Source: Didymodactylos carnosus
Lineage: Eukaryota; Rotifera; Eurotatoria; Philodinida; Philodinidae
Assembly (NCBI GenBank): GCA_905250885.1
Contig: CAJNOQ010000178.1
Coordinates: 1 to 64,000 of the forward strand
Direction of reading: 5' to 3'
DNA: 64,000 bases
Under the pieces are notes generated by a model that saw nothing but the letters and a program-made list of their open reading frames with translations, was not told the DNA's origin and searched no databases. Shown piece after piece: positions 10,618-23,521 of the stretch. The number at the start of each line of letters is the position of its first letter. Positions within the stretch are counted from its first letter, which is position 1. The translations under genes were made by a program, and so were the position numbers.

Positions 10618-11990
10618 AGTTGAAGTAAATAAAGTTATAAGAAAACTAAAATCGAAAAAGTCCTCGGACTTCGGTACTATTTCAAAATTCATGTTAAAAT
10701 TGCTACCCTTCAGTTATCGAAAATATCTTGCTGTATGTTTTAATGAGTAGCTTACCGATGGTAAATTCATTGATACATGGAAATTGACAAAAATGGTAGT
10801 TTTAATTAAACTGAAAACAGGTATACCCAGCCCTGATCAAACTCGTCCTATCTCATTACTTTCAACGCACTCAGAAATATACGAGAAAATTTTATTAGTA
10901 CGAATAAAACGCTGGGTCGACTACAATCATTTTTTACCGATAAACCAATCTGGATTTAGACTAAAATATTTATTACAAACAAGGGTTTTATCCATATATC
11001 AAAACATTAATAAGAACCTTTGTGCGAATGTTCCGTCGCTGACAATCGTCGTGTACTATAAAAAAAGTGTATGATCGTGTCGTTCATGAAATTTTTATTA
11101 TAAAACTATTTAAATTAGGTGTGCCGTTAAATTTACTGAGATTTATGTGGAACTGGCTTCGAGACTGTAAGGCGTGAATTGTTTATGGAAGATGCAATTC
11201 CGAATTTTTTCTTATTGGAATAGGTTTGCCATAAGGCAGCTCATTATCACTCATTTTGTTTATTATATTTCATTGCGATCTACCGAATAAATTAGGAGCA
11301 CATTCAAATCATTTATTCGCAGATGACTTATTAGTAGTAATCACACCACCTTTTAGACCAAAAGTCAGTGAAATGTTGAAATTTTTAGAAGAAGGAAATA
11401 GAGTTTGTGAAAGAATTTTAAATTATGCAGTTATGCAGGAGCAGCCTATTAATTACAATAAAACGGTTTTTCAGATCTTCCACAAACATGTGGCGAGACC
11501 GACGATTTCGTTATTTATGGATGGACTGTTTTTCTCTAGAGCAAGTAAAGTGATTTAAATACTTGGGGGTCATATGGACCGAGAAGTGGTCCCTTCGTCT
11601 TTCGTTGACGACGCGGTCAGAAAAATCCAAAGATCCTACGGTTAATTAAAATGATTGTCTAAGTCCAAAGAAGTTTCGATAATTATGAATAGAAAATGTT
11701 TCTTTGCATATTTATTTCCTTTTTTCTCCTGACTTTTTCCGATATATCCATTCCTACCGAAATCTCATCTAGAGTCGTTAAATCTTAAATTTCGGGTTGG
11801 TATTAGACTAGTTTACCGTTGCCCTTTTGCTGATGGGGACGAGCTTGTTGAATTATGCAAAGAAGAGCTGAAATTTTACGTAGCAAAGTATGTTAAAAAA
11901 AGGCTTGAACGTTGTTACGACTCGGATCTCTGTATCTTCCCAATCCTCGAGAATGTTTTCTATTGGGATGGTTTCAAACCAAATAAAGGT
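10618..11990 (+). pseudogene. LINE reverse transcriptase, broken
   Basis: After the MITE the frame runs EVNKVIRKLKSKKSSDFGT. RT motifs follow in order: RPISLLSTHSEIYEKIL (10844 onward), FLPINQSGFR, a degraded AFDRV-like piece, GVPLNLLRFMWNWLRD, then FADDLL (about 11310) with the catalytic aspartates intact. Next come NYNKT and a broken 'YLG' motif (IYLG region near 11560). About 11815-11990 gives YRCPFADGDELVELC and related sequence from the RT C-terminal region. Several stops and shifts occur, for example in the LINE before 11256 and at 11557. The element is inactive. Confidence 0.75.
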
Positions 11991-12240
11991 CAGAATCTAA
12001 GCCACTTCTGTTCGACGAAAAAGTCAAACAGCTCTTAAATAGACATGAGTCGGTGCTAATATCATGACTAACTTTTGTGGATGAGGTAATAAAGTGAAAG
12101 AAGAAATTGATTGCAGTTTTAAATGTATAATAAAATATAAATGCTTCAAGTTTAAAGCTGTCGATAATCCGTTTGAAACAAATCATCAATATGGAATACA
12201 TTCGGTTTCCCGATTGAAGCAGATGAAAATAGTGAATTTG

Positions 12241-12616
12241 ACGTAATGAAACAAATGACTAGCTACAAGGTGTCATGAATAACCGGGAAATAATAGACGG
12301 GTCAGGACGGGACGTCAATAAACCTCGTCGCGTGCACCTCTGGTGCACAGATACATTGTACACTTCATGTCGTTTGTATAACCATTATCTTGAACATAGT
12401 AAACACTTAAATATTAAGTACTCTATTAGTATCAGCTAAATCATCGTCAAACACCTATTAGAAAATACTTTTCCAGGTAAACTATAAATTATTCTTTAAT
12501 TCGAAATTTGAATCAACAGTATAAGATTTCCTGATTTATGGGATTAGTTAAATAATACTTAGAAACTTTTGCTCGATGTGCACCTTTTTTATCAGTGATG
12601 AGAATCGATGAAAGTA
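12241..12616. other. No gene seen
   Basis: Contains a small GC-richer patch with the near-palindrome GTGCACCTCTGGTGCAC (about 12335). It may belong to the LINE 3' tail. Confidence 0.5.
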
Positions 12617-13460
12617 TCCATTAAGAGTCATTACACGGTAGAGACAGCCGTTTCTCACATTATGTTACTCAACTAACGTCTGACTTTTTTGTTCCTATTT
12701 GCACAGTAGGTAACAGCAACATACTCAGGAAGATTCCCAAAAGTTTTTGATGGGAACTTCCTTCCTTCAGAAGTTATGGAATCTTTTGTAAAAGCCTACA
12801 AACAGACCGAAACGATAACTATGTAAAAGTGAAAGTTATTTTGCTTAAATCTTGGTCTAGGAAATAGATCAAGAGACCACATTTGGAGCATAAGTAATCG
12901 AGGTCGAGTACTATCTATAGTCAAGAGCGTGTGCAAAAATAACTGTCACACATGTGCGAACATATACGTACAACAAGGAAGAATTTTCCTAGCACGAAGA
13001 CTTTCGCATAATGTTTTTAACCTGAAAAATATGTTATTGCATATAATATCACTTATATCTATTGTATAAGTGTTTCTCTACTATAAACTATGAATTCACT
13101 TCGTACAAGTTCTTTGATTGTTGTACGAATGAGTTCAATAGGGGGTAGAATATGAAAAATGGCCTATTTGAAGAACGATTTTCTCGTCCGATACCTCTGG
13201 AAATTTTGGCGCTCATATGCCAATGATCAGTACTCATGTCAGGCTGTCAGATTATACATTCGGATTTATGGCATATTCAACTTCAGTTTTGCTGGTGTGT
13301 TACAACAGTTCCTAGCAAAATCTGTTTCGATCGACTGTTCAATAACTTTTGGGAATCTTCCTGGGTATGTCGCTGCTACCTACTGTGCAAATAGGAACAA
13401 AAAATTCAGACATTGGTTGAGCAACTTCGGTCGTCCCTAACGTGGATTGACTCTTAATTG
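12617..13460. mobile_element. MITE-like inverted-repeat element, 844 bases
   Basis: Left arm about 12617-12757 is the imperfect reverse complement of about 13344-13460. A highly conserved core reads TTTGTTCCTATTTGCACAGT, followed by AGGTA and GAAGATTCCCAAAAGTT. TA flanks both ends (12615-12616 and 13461-13462). The left arm carries about 25 extra bases. An internal 93-codon frame (13159-13440) runs into the right arm and is not a gene. Arms are roughly 85-90 percent similar, so the copy is moderately old. Confidence 0.6.
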
Positions 13461-14222
13461 TACTATTTGATATAGTGTAAGCATTTATTGAACAACTATA
13501 GGCAATAATGAAGATCTGTCCTTTTATGTGTTCTTTTTTTCCAGCATTAAGGCATGTCCACTATCATCTTTTAATCGCTGAAAGAGAGAGAAAAACAAAT
13601 AATCAAAGAGAATTCTGTCCTTTTGAATTAAAAAACACAAAAACCAACAAAAACAGGAAAAGTTTGAAAAATCAATGCAAAAAAAATGCGCGCACACTTG
13701 TAAAAACGAAATGAATATACAAAACACAAAAACAAAAAAGGCTGGATTTCGTTTGACGTATTGCAGAAACAGATTCTCCCTTTTTTTTATCAAAGTAGTG
13801 GAAGCTATTGCGTTTTATAGTAGTATAATACATGTTTTCGTTTCTTTTTTTTTTATCACACTCAAAATAGAATAAAACAAACATGATTGCACGAAAATAT
13901 CCGTTGTCACAACTAAAGTTGGGTTTATCGCAAAAAAAAAACAAGCTAATCTTCCATAGGAAGTAAGACTTTCTGAAAAAAACCGGTGTCCACTTGGATT
14001 TTGTGTAGGATCGTCGAGAAAAAGAAAAAAAGAATCATCAATAATAAATTTGCGGCTATTCAGATATATGAAAAGAAAAGTCATGAGTGAGAAAAAGATA
14101 AGAGATAAAATATGAGAAAATGTGAACAATTAAAAAATGCTTCATTCGGTATATAAAATAACAATAACAATAAGAAGTATCTGAATGTTGTGTTCACTGG
14201 TGAGATATAAAACAAAAATATA
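13461..14222. other. Low-complexity spacer downstream of Dicer
   Basis: A- and T-run-rich sequence. Overlapping open frames on both strands at 13508-14129 are F/K/N-rich products of homopolymers. Likely the Dicer 3' flank. Confidence 0.6.
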
Positions 14223-17200
14223 TCAGTCTAAACGACGTAAATTTTTTAACGCACATTTAGCACTGGCATTTTTCGCAATACGATAATTTCTTCCAACACC
14301 TTTAAATCGACCTTTGCCTATTATTTCAACTGTTACACGTATACGGCCATCGAGTAAACGTTCAGGTTTTCTAAACAAAAAAATAAAAAAGAAATTTTGT
14401 ATAAAAATGTAACAATATTAAGATTTTATGAGAATGCGTTTTATTTACTCAAATTTAACTGTTTCTGGTTCAAGTTCTAATAATTCTCGAATAGGTGATT
14501 TCGGTACTTTTGCTGTAAATTTTTCAATAAACGGTTTCATCATTCTATAATAGACCTTCCATACAGAATTAAATGATTTATTTGAATCAAGAAATATTGC
14601 GCCTAAATTTATAAAAAAAAATGAGACGAATTGTTTTTTTTGTTGTAGAAAAAAACAAAAACAAATCCGATTTACTGACTTACCGGCTACGGATTCAAAA
14701 ATATCTCCTAAACATTTTGGCACTTCTGTTTCTTCCCATTCATCATGTTCGGTTAACAATTGTTCATCATCTTCATTTGTATTATTGATATTTGTTAATG
14801 ATGACTGAGGCTGTTCTCCATTTGCCACAGTAGCAGCAGTTGAATTGGTTACATCATCATCATAATAACAATTATAATTTGATTCATTATTTGTTGTAAG
14901 AAAATCATAATAAAAAAATTCATCATTTTCATCATCATCTAAATTACATTCATCAAAACCCCACCATTTTTCTTTTTGTGTATTAACGAATTTATCAATT
15001 AATAAAAATAATTCATTTGAATGACAGCGAAAATATTTATGATAATCATATTTAACGGCTATATAAGCGAAGATATTATTATTAACTAAAGCGGAACGTA
15101 AATCTGTTAATTCACCAGGTGAATGACGTTTTGGATGCTAAAAGTAAACTTGAAATATTGAACAATTAATCTTGTTTTACTATTTTACTTACTTCGTATA
15201 GATATCTTGTTATGACATAATCTAATACAGCATCACCTAAAAATTCTAGACGTTGATAACAATCTGTTATTGTATTGTAAGAATAACTGGCATGAGTAAA
15301 TGCTTGAATTAGATAAGCTCGTTCATGAAAACGATAACCAATTGCTTGTTCAAAACAATCAAAATTATCTTCGTATGATAAAATTTTTGTTCTCGTATCC
15401 GGTATTGAATAATCCACAGGTGATGATGGTTTCGGTAATTCTCCAGTTAATTCTGTTCCGTCTTCTTTAAAAACAAAGGAAAAGAGTCGATAAATAGAGA
15501 AAAAGATGTCATTTAGAAATCAACATACCTAATCTTATTTTCGGAAATATTCGAACACCAAGCCATGCCATAAATCGTAATGCAGCTTTGGGACCACTGG
15601 CAATCAAATAAGCACCAATTAAAGCTTCAACTGTATCAGCAATACTTTTATCCGAGACCATATGTTGAGAACGACGATCAAATGATGGAGTCCAATGACC
15701 ATGTTGTTGTGGAGATACAGTGCTTGATCCAAACATTGTCAATGTCGATGGTGTAGTGGGTATTGGTATGGGTGAATTTTTATCAGCTGGTGCGTTTCTA
15801 ATAGTACTACTATTTAATTTAGCTAAACGTCTTTGTTCACGTCTTTCTTGCAATTCAATCCAATCAATATTTGTCGTTGTATCTGATTTTGTCCACATTT
15901 CAACGCCCGATGTTGATAACATTCCATACTCAGTTGGTAAGCCAGATACAAATAAAGGACTAAAACAGAACGAATTAGTGAGCTTGCCGAGTAACTGAAG
16001 TTTTTCATTGAATAACGCATTTTTTGACTAAAACTTTTTTCTGAGTAACTAAGGTACTCAGAAGCTGGAGAAAATCACTTATTCAGATGCATAAAAGGCA
16101 GTTTCTCTACTTAAATTCCTTAAAAAATTTGAGTAAGTCAACATTTTTTGAGTAACTGTATCCAAACGAGGGGGTCGACAACGCTGTGCACTAACACTAA
16201 ATAGTAAACAAAGGCAAAATAAATACTTACGGTAGCCAGTTTTCATATGGTTCAAATTTACAACTAATCAAATATTCTCCAAAACCATTTCGTTTTCCCA
16301 ATTTATAAAGATTATAATTGGATACAATTTTTGATCGAAAAAAACTTAATTTTCCTTCGTGAACTTTTGGATATGTACAATAAATATAAACGGTTACAGC
16401 TTGTTTTAAAAATGAATCGCCAACAGTCTCCAAACGTTCTAAATCAAATCCGTCGCCCGCATTTGACAATGTTAATGCTTGTAAGAGTAATGCTGGTGAT
16501 GGTCCAGGATGTGATTCTGGAACATATTCAAAATCAAGATTAATACCCAATGGATCACAATAATCATTAATTATTCCTCCTTGACTATTTGGCTTCATCC
16601 ATTCACTATCTGTAATACCAGTAGTTGTAATCGTACTGTTGTTATAGTTGTTAACACTGTCTTTGTATTCACTGTCATCACTATCACTTGCATCATCGAT
16701 ATTTAATAAACGTTTCGTATAATCATCCGGTTCAAAATGTAAAACTTTTTGTTTTAAAATGGGTGTATCAACAATTTTAGCAATTGTTGTTTGAACAAGA
16801 GTTTCTTGTATCGGTATTTGTTGCTCTCTGTCAATAACATCAGATGGCACTTTTTGCTCTTCTTTCTGTACAAAGAATATTGCAGATGGTTGCGTTTCAA
16901 TTCGGACATTCCGAAGCCAGTATGATTGTTCTACGGTTGAATGTTTTTCTGTTAGTCCTAACGATGGTAATATAAATACATCGTTGTCATCTTGATTAGC
17001 TGCAGACGAAGGTGTTGGCTGAGAATTTGATATTAGTTTTGACAAAAATTTTTTTGATTTTGCTTTTAAATCTTCACCTAAACGTGATAAATCAATTTGA
17101 TAATTTGTAGATAATTCTTGTTGTTTATTAAAACTTTCATTGTGTAAATTTTTTGGTTGTTTGACGTCTTGTTTTTGTTCTGGCGGTGGATCATAAAATT

Positions 17201-20200
17201 CTTCCTCATCATCCATATCATCATCTAAGTCAAAATTTTGTTTATGCAAACTACCATTTTCTCCATCTTCACTTTCGTCACTTTCACCATAATCATTTGG
17301 ACCGAACTGGAACAAAACACCATAGTTACCACTCATCAAAAAGAACACCTCACAAGCAATCAAGAGTTAAACTTACATCGGCCGCATTAAACATGATGCA
17401 TCCATTTTTTGCCTCATTCCATGCATCATTATCTAAAAATAAACAAAAACTCAAAATTTGTCTTTCTATTTGTTCTCATTTGAATAACATATACATACTC
17501 GTCCAATTTTGTGTTGCTTCTCCATTCCAGACTGATATTTCAAAATTCCAATTTGGATCCAACGGTTCTTGATCATAACACGTATCATTGTCTAATAATG
17601 CTGAAAATTGTGACTCTTTTTTTTCGTCCCAATCAAATCCTAATTTTTCAAATAAACCTTCATCTGGTGCCCATGCAATACCTACACCAGTTTCTCTCGC
17701 AATATCTCGTCTTAATTGTTCAACTAATATTAAACATTGTATACGATAAAGAATACTAGGTAACGCAATAATGCCTTGCCAAAGTTGTGCTGGTATTGGA
17801 TGAATAATAACAAGTTCTGGTATAAGAAAAACGCCTTGATGCTGATGATGATGATGAGAGGTTGTACCATTCTGTTGTTTATTAGCATTTGGATTTGATC
17901 CTCCACCACCTCGACTTCTTGATGTTAACGATTTTAACATTTTAAAATTCATATAACGTGGTATTAATTGATTTAAACGATGTGATGTATGCGAAACACA
18001 TAATAATGGTTGCGTTTTATTTGTCAGATGTAATTCATATTTGATTTCATAATAAGATGAAAATGTATCATAAATACTTGAGATAGATGGAAATGATGAT
18101 TGAGGATTTTTATTTATATCAATTGAATTGACCATATAATACTGTGGTTGTGTTGAACGACGATAAGATGGAAGAACAATACGTGTATCATTGAAATCAG
18201 ATGCATTAAAGACATATGGATTCTCCATTGTATATTTATGTAAATTAATTGTCTGAATAAATGTGATTATGGCCTTTGTTAGAGACCAATCGATCGAATA
18301 GCCACAATTTGACAATGGATCTATAATAAACAAATAATTCAATCATATTGACTTTACATTAAAAAAAGAAAGAAAAAAATTCTTGGAATATCTACGAAAC
18401 TCAAAATGATGTAGCAGAAAAAATAATAGTTTTGTTTTAAATAATAAAGTTATGATGATAAATAACATCGATTAGATACGATTGATTTGATATCAATTTA
18501 CCTTTTTTCAATAAAATACACATCAAATGACATTTTGCTTGTTCAGGATTAAAATTGACTAATGGTCTATCAAAACCCAATATACCCGAAAATATATAAT
18601 AGTGTACCGTTTGTAAAATTCTATAATCATCTTCTGTAAACCGAATATTTTTCATTATTAATTGTAAATTGTATGTTTCTTCACCGGCTCGAGAGAACAA
18701 TGCAAAGGACGGAATCTAAACAAACATAGTTTTCTAGAGAACTTAAGAGGTCAATATCTTTACTCTCTTCATACTTCCAAAAGATAATTAGCAGAAACAA
18801 AACCTAAACAATACGGGTTTGTATCGTTTGTATAACTTGTAACTATTTTAAGATTTTGTGATGTGTCTAATGATGATGGAGCGGTTAACGGAGTGGTTAA
18901 TTCAGCACTAATAGCATATATGAAATAATCCATTGATGAACATGTTTCTTTCGTTGGAACGAGAGGCTCAGGAATGATCTAAACACATGTATATCAATGA
19001 GACAGTTGTAGAAGTGTAAGATAACAATAAAAATAACATACCGCTCTACTATATAATTGTTTTCGTTGCATCGAACCAGGTTTGGGCTTTGGTTCACTAT
19101 AATTTCCCCATTCAGCTATATCCTCTTCGTCAATAACAGAATGTTTCAGATAAAATTGTTCCCGTGTTTCTGGCAGTAAATATTCATTTAATTCACCTAG
19201 CCAAAAAGAACAATTGTCAAAATCTTTTTCTACGTTTTGAAGTTCCAAAAGCTGTATGCGCTACGTGTAAGATAGATAACAGACACGAAACAATTTAATC
19301 ACATTCTCATTGTTCAATAACACACGAAAAGATATTAACAACACTTAAGTCCTACATAAGTAGTAAATATTCAATTAGACATGATAGAAAAAGAAAACAG
19401 AAACCTGCTTGTAATAAATGTTCACATAAACGTTTTGCTGCTATTAATTTTGCCTGTTTTAATGTTGGACGTGATGGACCCTAAAAATATACTTTTGTGA
19501 AAGAGTAATGAATAACAGGGTAATATTTTTTTATAATACAATACATACTATGATGGTCTTTCGCGCCGGTGAATTAACAGGCAATGATAATATACATTGA
19601 TAATGATTATTTGGTAACGTTTTAATTTCATTTATAGGAACTAATGATGTTAATGCATCACATGGTAAACGCGCACAGTACCTAATATAGATACGATAAC
19701 TCCTTCACTATTCATTCTTAGACTACTTAATGTTAGTTTTTACCTATTTATAACTTCAATTGCATTTGGGAATTGATCAGTATCGTTATGTTCTACTTGT
19801 TCACTGTTTGTTTCATAAAAGTTTTTCGCTAGCACCTTAGAGAAAATCCTTTCTTATTTAGAAAAGAACAATTGGAAGAGGAATGAGATATTCACAAACT
19901 TACTTGTTCGATACCTTTAAAACAGTTGACATTCTTCAAAAATTCATCATATTCATTTTTTTCAACTAACATGAAGAAATGTGGAGATTGAGAACGAGCT
20001 TTACCCTAGAAAATTTGAGAAAAACAAACAAAATCTAAATGACCAACTCTCGCCTCTTAACTTACTTTTGACTGAATATATGATCTATAACTCGTTGGAA
20101 CATTGAATCTAACAACAAGACTACAGTCCGGTAAATCATTTAATTCTTCTAATGAACTTAATGCCACAATAAGATTATTTTCTCCAAGTCGAAATTTTCT

Positions 20201-22068
20201 CATTACTTCTTCCTATAAAAGTTGATAAACGATAGTAAATAATCAAAATTAATTTTGTTTTAAAAAATACTTACTTGCTTTCGACTATCCATTGGTTGTA
20301 TTTGTTGTGTATCATCGTTATTCGTATTTGATGGCGTCACTGTTGAATAACCAATTAAAAAATTTGGTCGAATAAATGAAAAATCATCAAATCTTTTTGC
20401 TGCATCTTTCAATATTGCATTTAGAACAGCTGTTTCTTGTTTTCTGTCAACAAATACTAATGCTGACCAGCGATGAGTGTTTATAGATGTGGCATTCGAT
20501 TGAAAACGTTTTAGAATATCAAACAGTGAACGTAGTTTTGGCGTTGTATATTGTTCGATTAATGTTTTTGAATCGAGTGAATCTAATACTGTTTTAATAC
20601 GACAACGCCATAAACGTAACAATGTACATGTCCAATCTAAAAAGAGTGAATAGGCTTTCGGTGATGATAATGATAAAACAGTCGCTGTTGTATTCGTTCC
20701 AGAATGAAGCTGATGGTGGCCATCGATTTGATTCGAAGCCATATTTGATAAACGTTCCAGTTGTGTTATAATTGGCAGGGAACTACGTAATAATGCCCAT
20801 ATGCCTAATTTATCAACAAGACGTAAACATTCATGTAACACTTGACGTGGAATTGTTAACGAAGACGGATTATCATCGGTTGACGGTACGGAATGATTAT
20901 TTGAATGTTCTAATTTGTCCAAATAAGAAAGAGCATCATGAAGTTCCTGAAAAACAACAAAATATTTTAAATTATTTCTTGAATAATGAAAAATGCAAAA
21001 ACATACTTGAACAATTTCTGTGGTAATAGCTGGTTGTCTATCACTCTTTGGTTCGCATACAATTATTGTTTCACTTGGTATTTTAGCAAAACGATTTGTC
21101 TGTCTACAAATTAGATCTGTAGCAGTGAATACGGATGAACTAGAACAAAAACCAAAAAAAACATTCAAAATAGATATATGTAAATAGTTGTGCTTATTTA
21201 CCAAAATAGCGTTTTTAAATTTTCAATTCGTTCCTGTAATTGTATTGGCGTACAATAATTTTTTAATAATGCTGTTGTGATTGAAAATAATCTTGGTTCA
21301 TCTGTGCACTGTTGTTTATATTGCTTTATAATTGATCCATAGGCATGATCACGAATTGCTTGATGACATTCGTCCAAGATTAAAAGTTTAATCTGAGAAA
21401 ACTCTAAAAGAAATAAAAGAATTATCATCTCTTCATTAAATTCAAATAATAACTTACCAATATAATTTCTGTTCAATAATTCGTAGAATACGGTTGGATG
21501 CATAACCAATATCGATCGTGTTTGCATTTCTTGATTCCATTGTTCTTTTTTCCATAATAGAACACCGTGTTCAATTCCAAATGAACCAATATCAACAGGT
21601 AAATGACGATGAATTGTTTCAGCCATATCCACTGGATTTTGATCTATAAATAACGCGATAAAATCTGTCATTAAAATGATCTCAGTTCGTTTTATTGTCG
21701 ATCCTTACCCATAGTCAAACAAACGATTCGTTGGCCGCCATCTTCAATTTTTTTGTTAATTCCATGAAAATACTCTCGTATAACATTAATCATCAAAAAG
21801 CTTTTGGATGTTGTACTATGTAGACAAACGATTGTATTTTGTTTTTTAGCATTATTCAATACTTCAATCTGAATAGAAATCACAAAACATGGAAACACTT
21901 CTATTTTTTTGAATAATACGGGCAAAATCAATATTTATTCACCTCATATTTTGGTAATGTAAAATTTTCTGATGCCACATCGTCTGTCCATGGCGCGACA
22001 CGAGATGATTTTCTGCCACTCGCTGCCAGAAGATAAGATTTTACCTTTTCCATATTACACGTCGACAT
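14223..22068 (-). CDS. DICER1: Dicer endoribonuclease, complete, 22 exons, about 2004 aa
   Basis: Cuts double-stranded RNA into small RNAs in the cytoplasm. Exons: 22068-21943, 21868-21709, 21643-21458, 21403-21202, 21139-21007, 20946-20275, 20212-20066, 20005-19904, 19835-19744, 19681-19549, 19480-19405, 19196-19042, 18978-18775, 18715-18502, 18320-17499, 17432-17377, 17306-16231, 15959-15529, 15464-15193, 15137-14684, 14602-14449, 14370-14223; all phases agree. Order: helicase (about 40-600; LLILDECH near 167), dimerisation domain ([11 protein letters not shown] near 676), platform ([13 protein letters not shown]), PAZ ([18 protein letters not shown]), RNase IIIa ([29 protein letters not shown]), RNase IIIb ([26 protein letters not shown]), dsRBD (about 1925-2004). 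Both RNase III sites keep their acidic residues. Walker A is altered ([10 protein letters not shown]), as are helicase motifs V ([10 protein letters not shown]) and VI (QSKGKARSQ). An acidic low-complexity insert lies before RNase IIIa. Start: ATG with in-frame FTLPKYE, matching family N-termini. Confidence 0.95.
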
Positions 22069-23521
22069 TTCTTAAACTGAAATGATAAAAGTAATATTTA
22101 TTACTAATTATACAACTTGATAGAAAATCGTACGTGACAGTTCGAAACTGAGATAATCCAGATTAAAATGTCTTTTATAACTAGTCTTTAAAGCTATGAT
22201 GATGAAGATAATCTTAGATTAGACTAGTTTATTCATGAAAAGTGAAAGATATAAAAGGTCCCCGACCTGTAGTATCAATGACTCGAGCCAGACTACAAAA
22301 ATGAAATAGGGAAAAAAAGAAAGTAGAGTATGCAACATAGAGATAAGAAACAATGAAAATACAGACAAATAAAATAACGTTAAAGAAAACAAGTAACACG
22401 ACTTTATTGAATTTTATTACAAAAAGATAATGAGCTAGTGCCTTTTTGAAAGACGTTAAAGAAAAAACAAATAACTGACTCAGAGAATTTATTCCAGTGA
22501 GTGAGAGTTCTATAAAAAAAAAGGACAAAACTGTTTGTGAAGAAAGACCGTTAACAAGAGGTGGAATGCGAATATGTTTAGAGCGATGAAGGCGTAAAGG
22601 AGTGCAGTGAGGGTGATGAACAGGATAAAAAAATGAAGAGAGGACTATGGTGACGGTAAATTTTAAAAACTGAACAAGTCTAAAATATTTACAGCGAAGA
22701 AAGAGGATTGGAAGAGAAAGTTGTGATACAAGTAAAGAACTAGAAAAATGATAATCAAAATTACGAGAAATAACACGAGAAGCAAGTTTACTCAAACAGA
22801 GACACAAAACGAACTGTCGTACAAGGCACAACAATAATCCATTTTAGGAAGAATAGAAGAAATGTGGATACGACGCCGAATTTCCGAAGGCTCTCATCTT
22901 GGACATAGGTCTATCTACTGTCGTCGTCGAAAAACCCGTCAATCTTTAATAATCCAAAAATCTGCCTCATAACTAACTAGTACGCGATTCATATATTAGT
23001 AAATTAAATTGAGTTGTACTATCTTATAGTAACACTACCAATTGATTTTCTACTATTCTGCGCGATAAATTTAATGGTCATAAATTAAGATTGGTCAAGT
23101 TAAATTTAGAATATTTAAAATCGAGATACTATGCACTCTATCCGATTGGAAAAAGCAACTCAACGAATCCGAAAGAACCAACTGTCGCTCTTAGCTGTTT
23201 AATTAGTGATGAAAAATGTTGAAAGATTGGAGACATCTCTTAAAACCTATTTTGATTTGTGCTTATATAAAACAAAGACGCGCGCACTTCAGTTGACCTC
23301 TTGATTCTTTTCTATATGATTTTTGTGCTTAAAATGACCTAGAGGAAAGACAAAGATAGAATGAGTTTGGTGATCTTTTACACGTAAATGTGTTAGGAAT
23401 GAAAATATCTATTTGCATTTTGTATTTATATATGTATATATTATAGCAAAACGTTTTCATACTTCTAGATCAATCAACAAATTTCGTGTAGAAAAGCATT
23501 TGAGCTTAGAAAAGTAGCAAA
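22069..23521. other. Divergent intergenic region between Dicer and the next gene
   Basis: The plus strand is purine-rich between 22230 and 22840. This gives a long but unconvincing minus-strand frame of 201 codons. The region should hold both promoters; no specific element was recognised. Confidence 0.5.

Larger units (their letters stand above)
8312..12240 (+). mobile_element. Degraded LINE (APE-type non-LTR retrotransposon)
   Basis: On the plus strand, collinear fragments give an ORF1-like tail, an apurinic-type endonuclease, a linker and a reverse transcriptase with the FADD catalytic box. Order and orientation are those of a typical two-ORF LINE. The reading frame is broken many times by stops and shifts, and a 331-base MITE interrupts it at 10287-10617. 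No poly(A) tail or target duplication could be defined, so both outer limits are approximate. The clade was not resolved. Confidence 0.8.

Noticed and set aside
9787-10623. Single 278-codon frame read as one protein
   Set aside because: Its last third is read through the inserted MITE (10287-10617) and is not original LINE coding sequence.
13159-13440. 93-codon plus-strand frame
   Set aside because: It lies inside an inverted-repeat element and ends within its right arm, so it is best explained as transposon sequence.
13508-14129. Overlapping frames on both strands
   Set aside because: Products of A/T homopolymer runs with Phe/Lys/Asn-rich translations and no conserved features.
19197-19260. 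Apparent frameshift in Dicer between the DUF283-region exons
   Set aside because: Using the acceptor TTGGCTAG at 19197-19204 restores phase and the conserved [11 protein letters not shown] junction. The upstream open frame is intronic.
22229-22834. 201-codon minus-strand open frame upstream of Dicer
   Set aside because: The plus strand is purine-rich here, which depletes stops on the minus strand and gives a F/L/S-rich product. No similarity, no splice structure.
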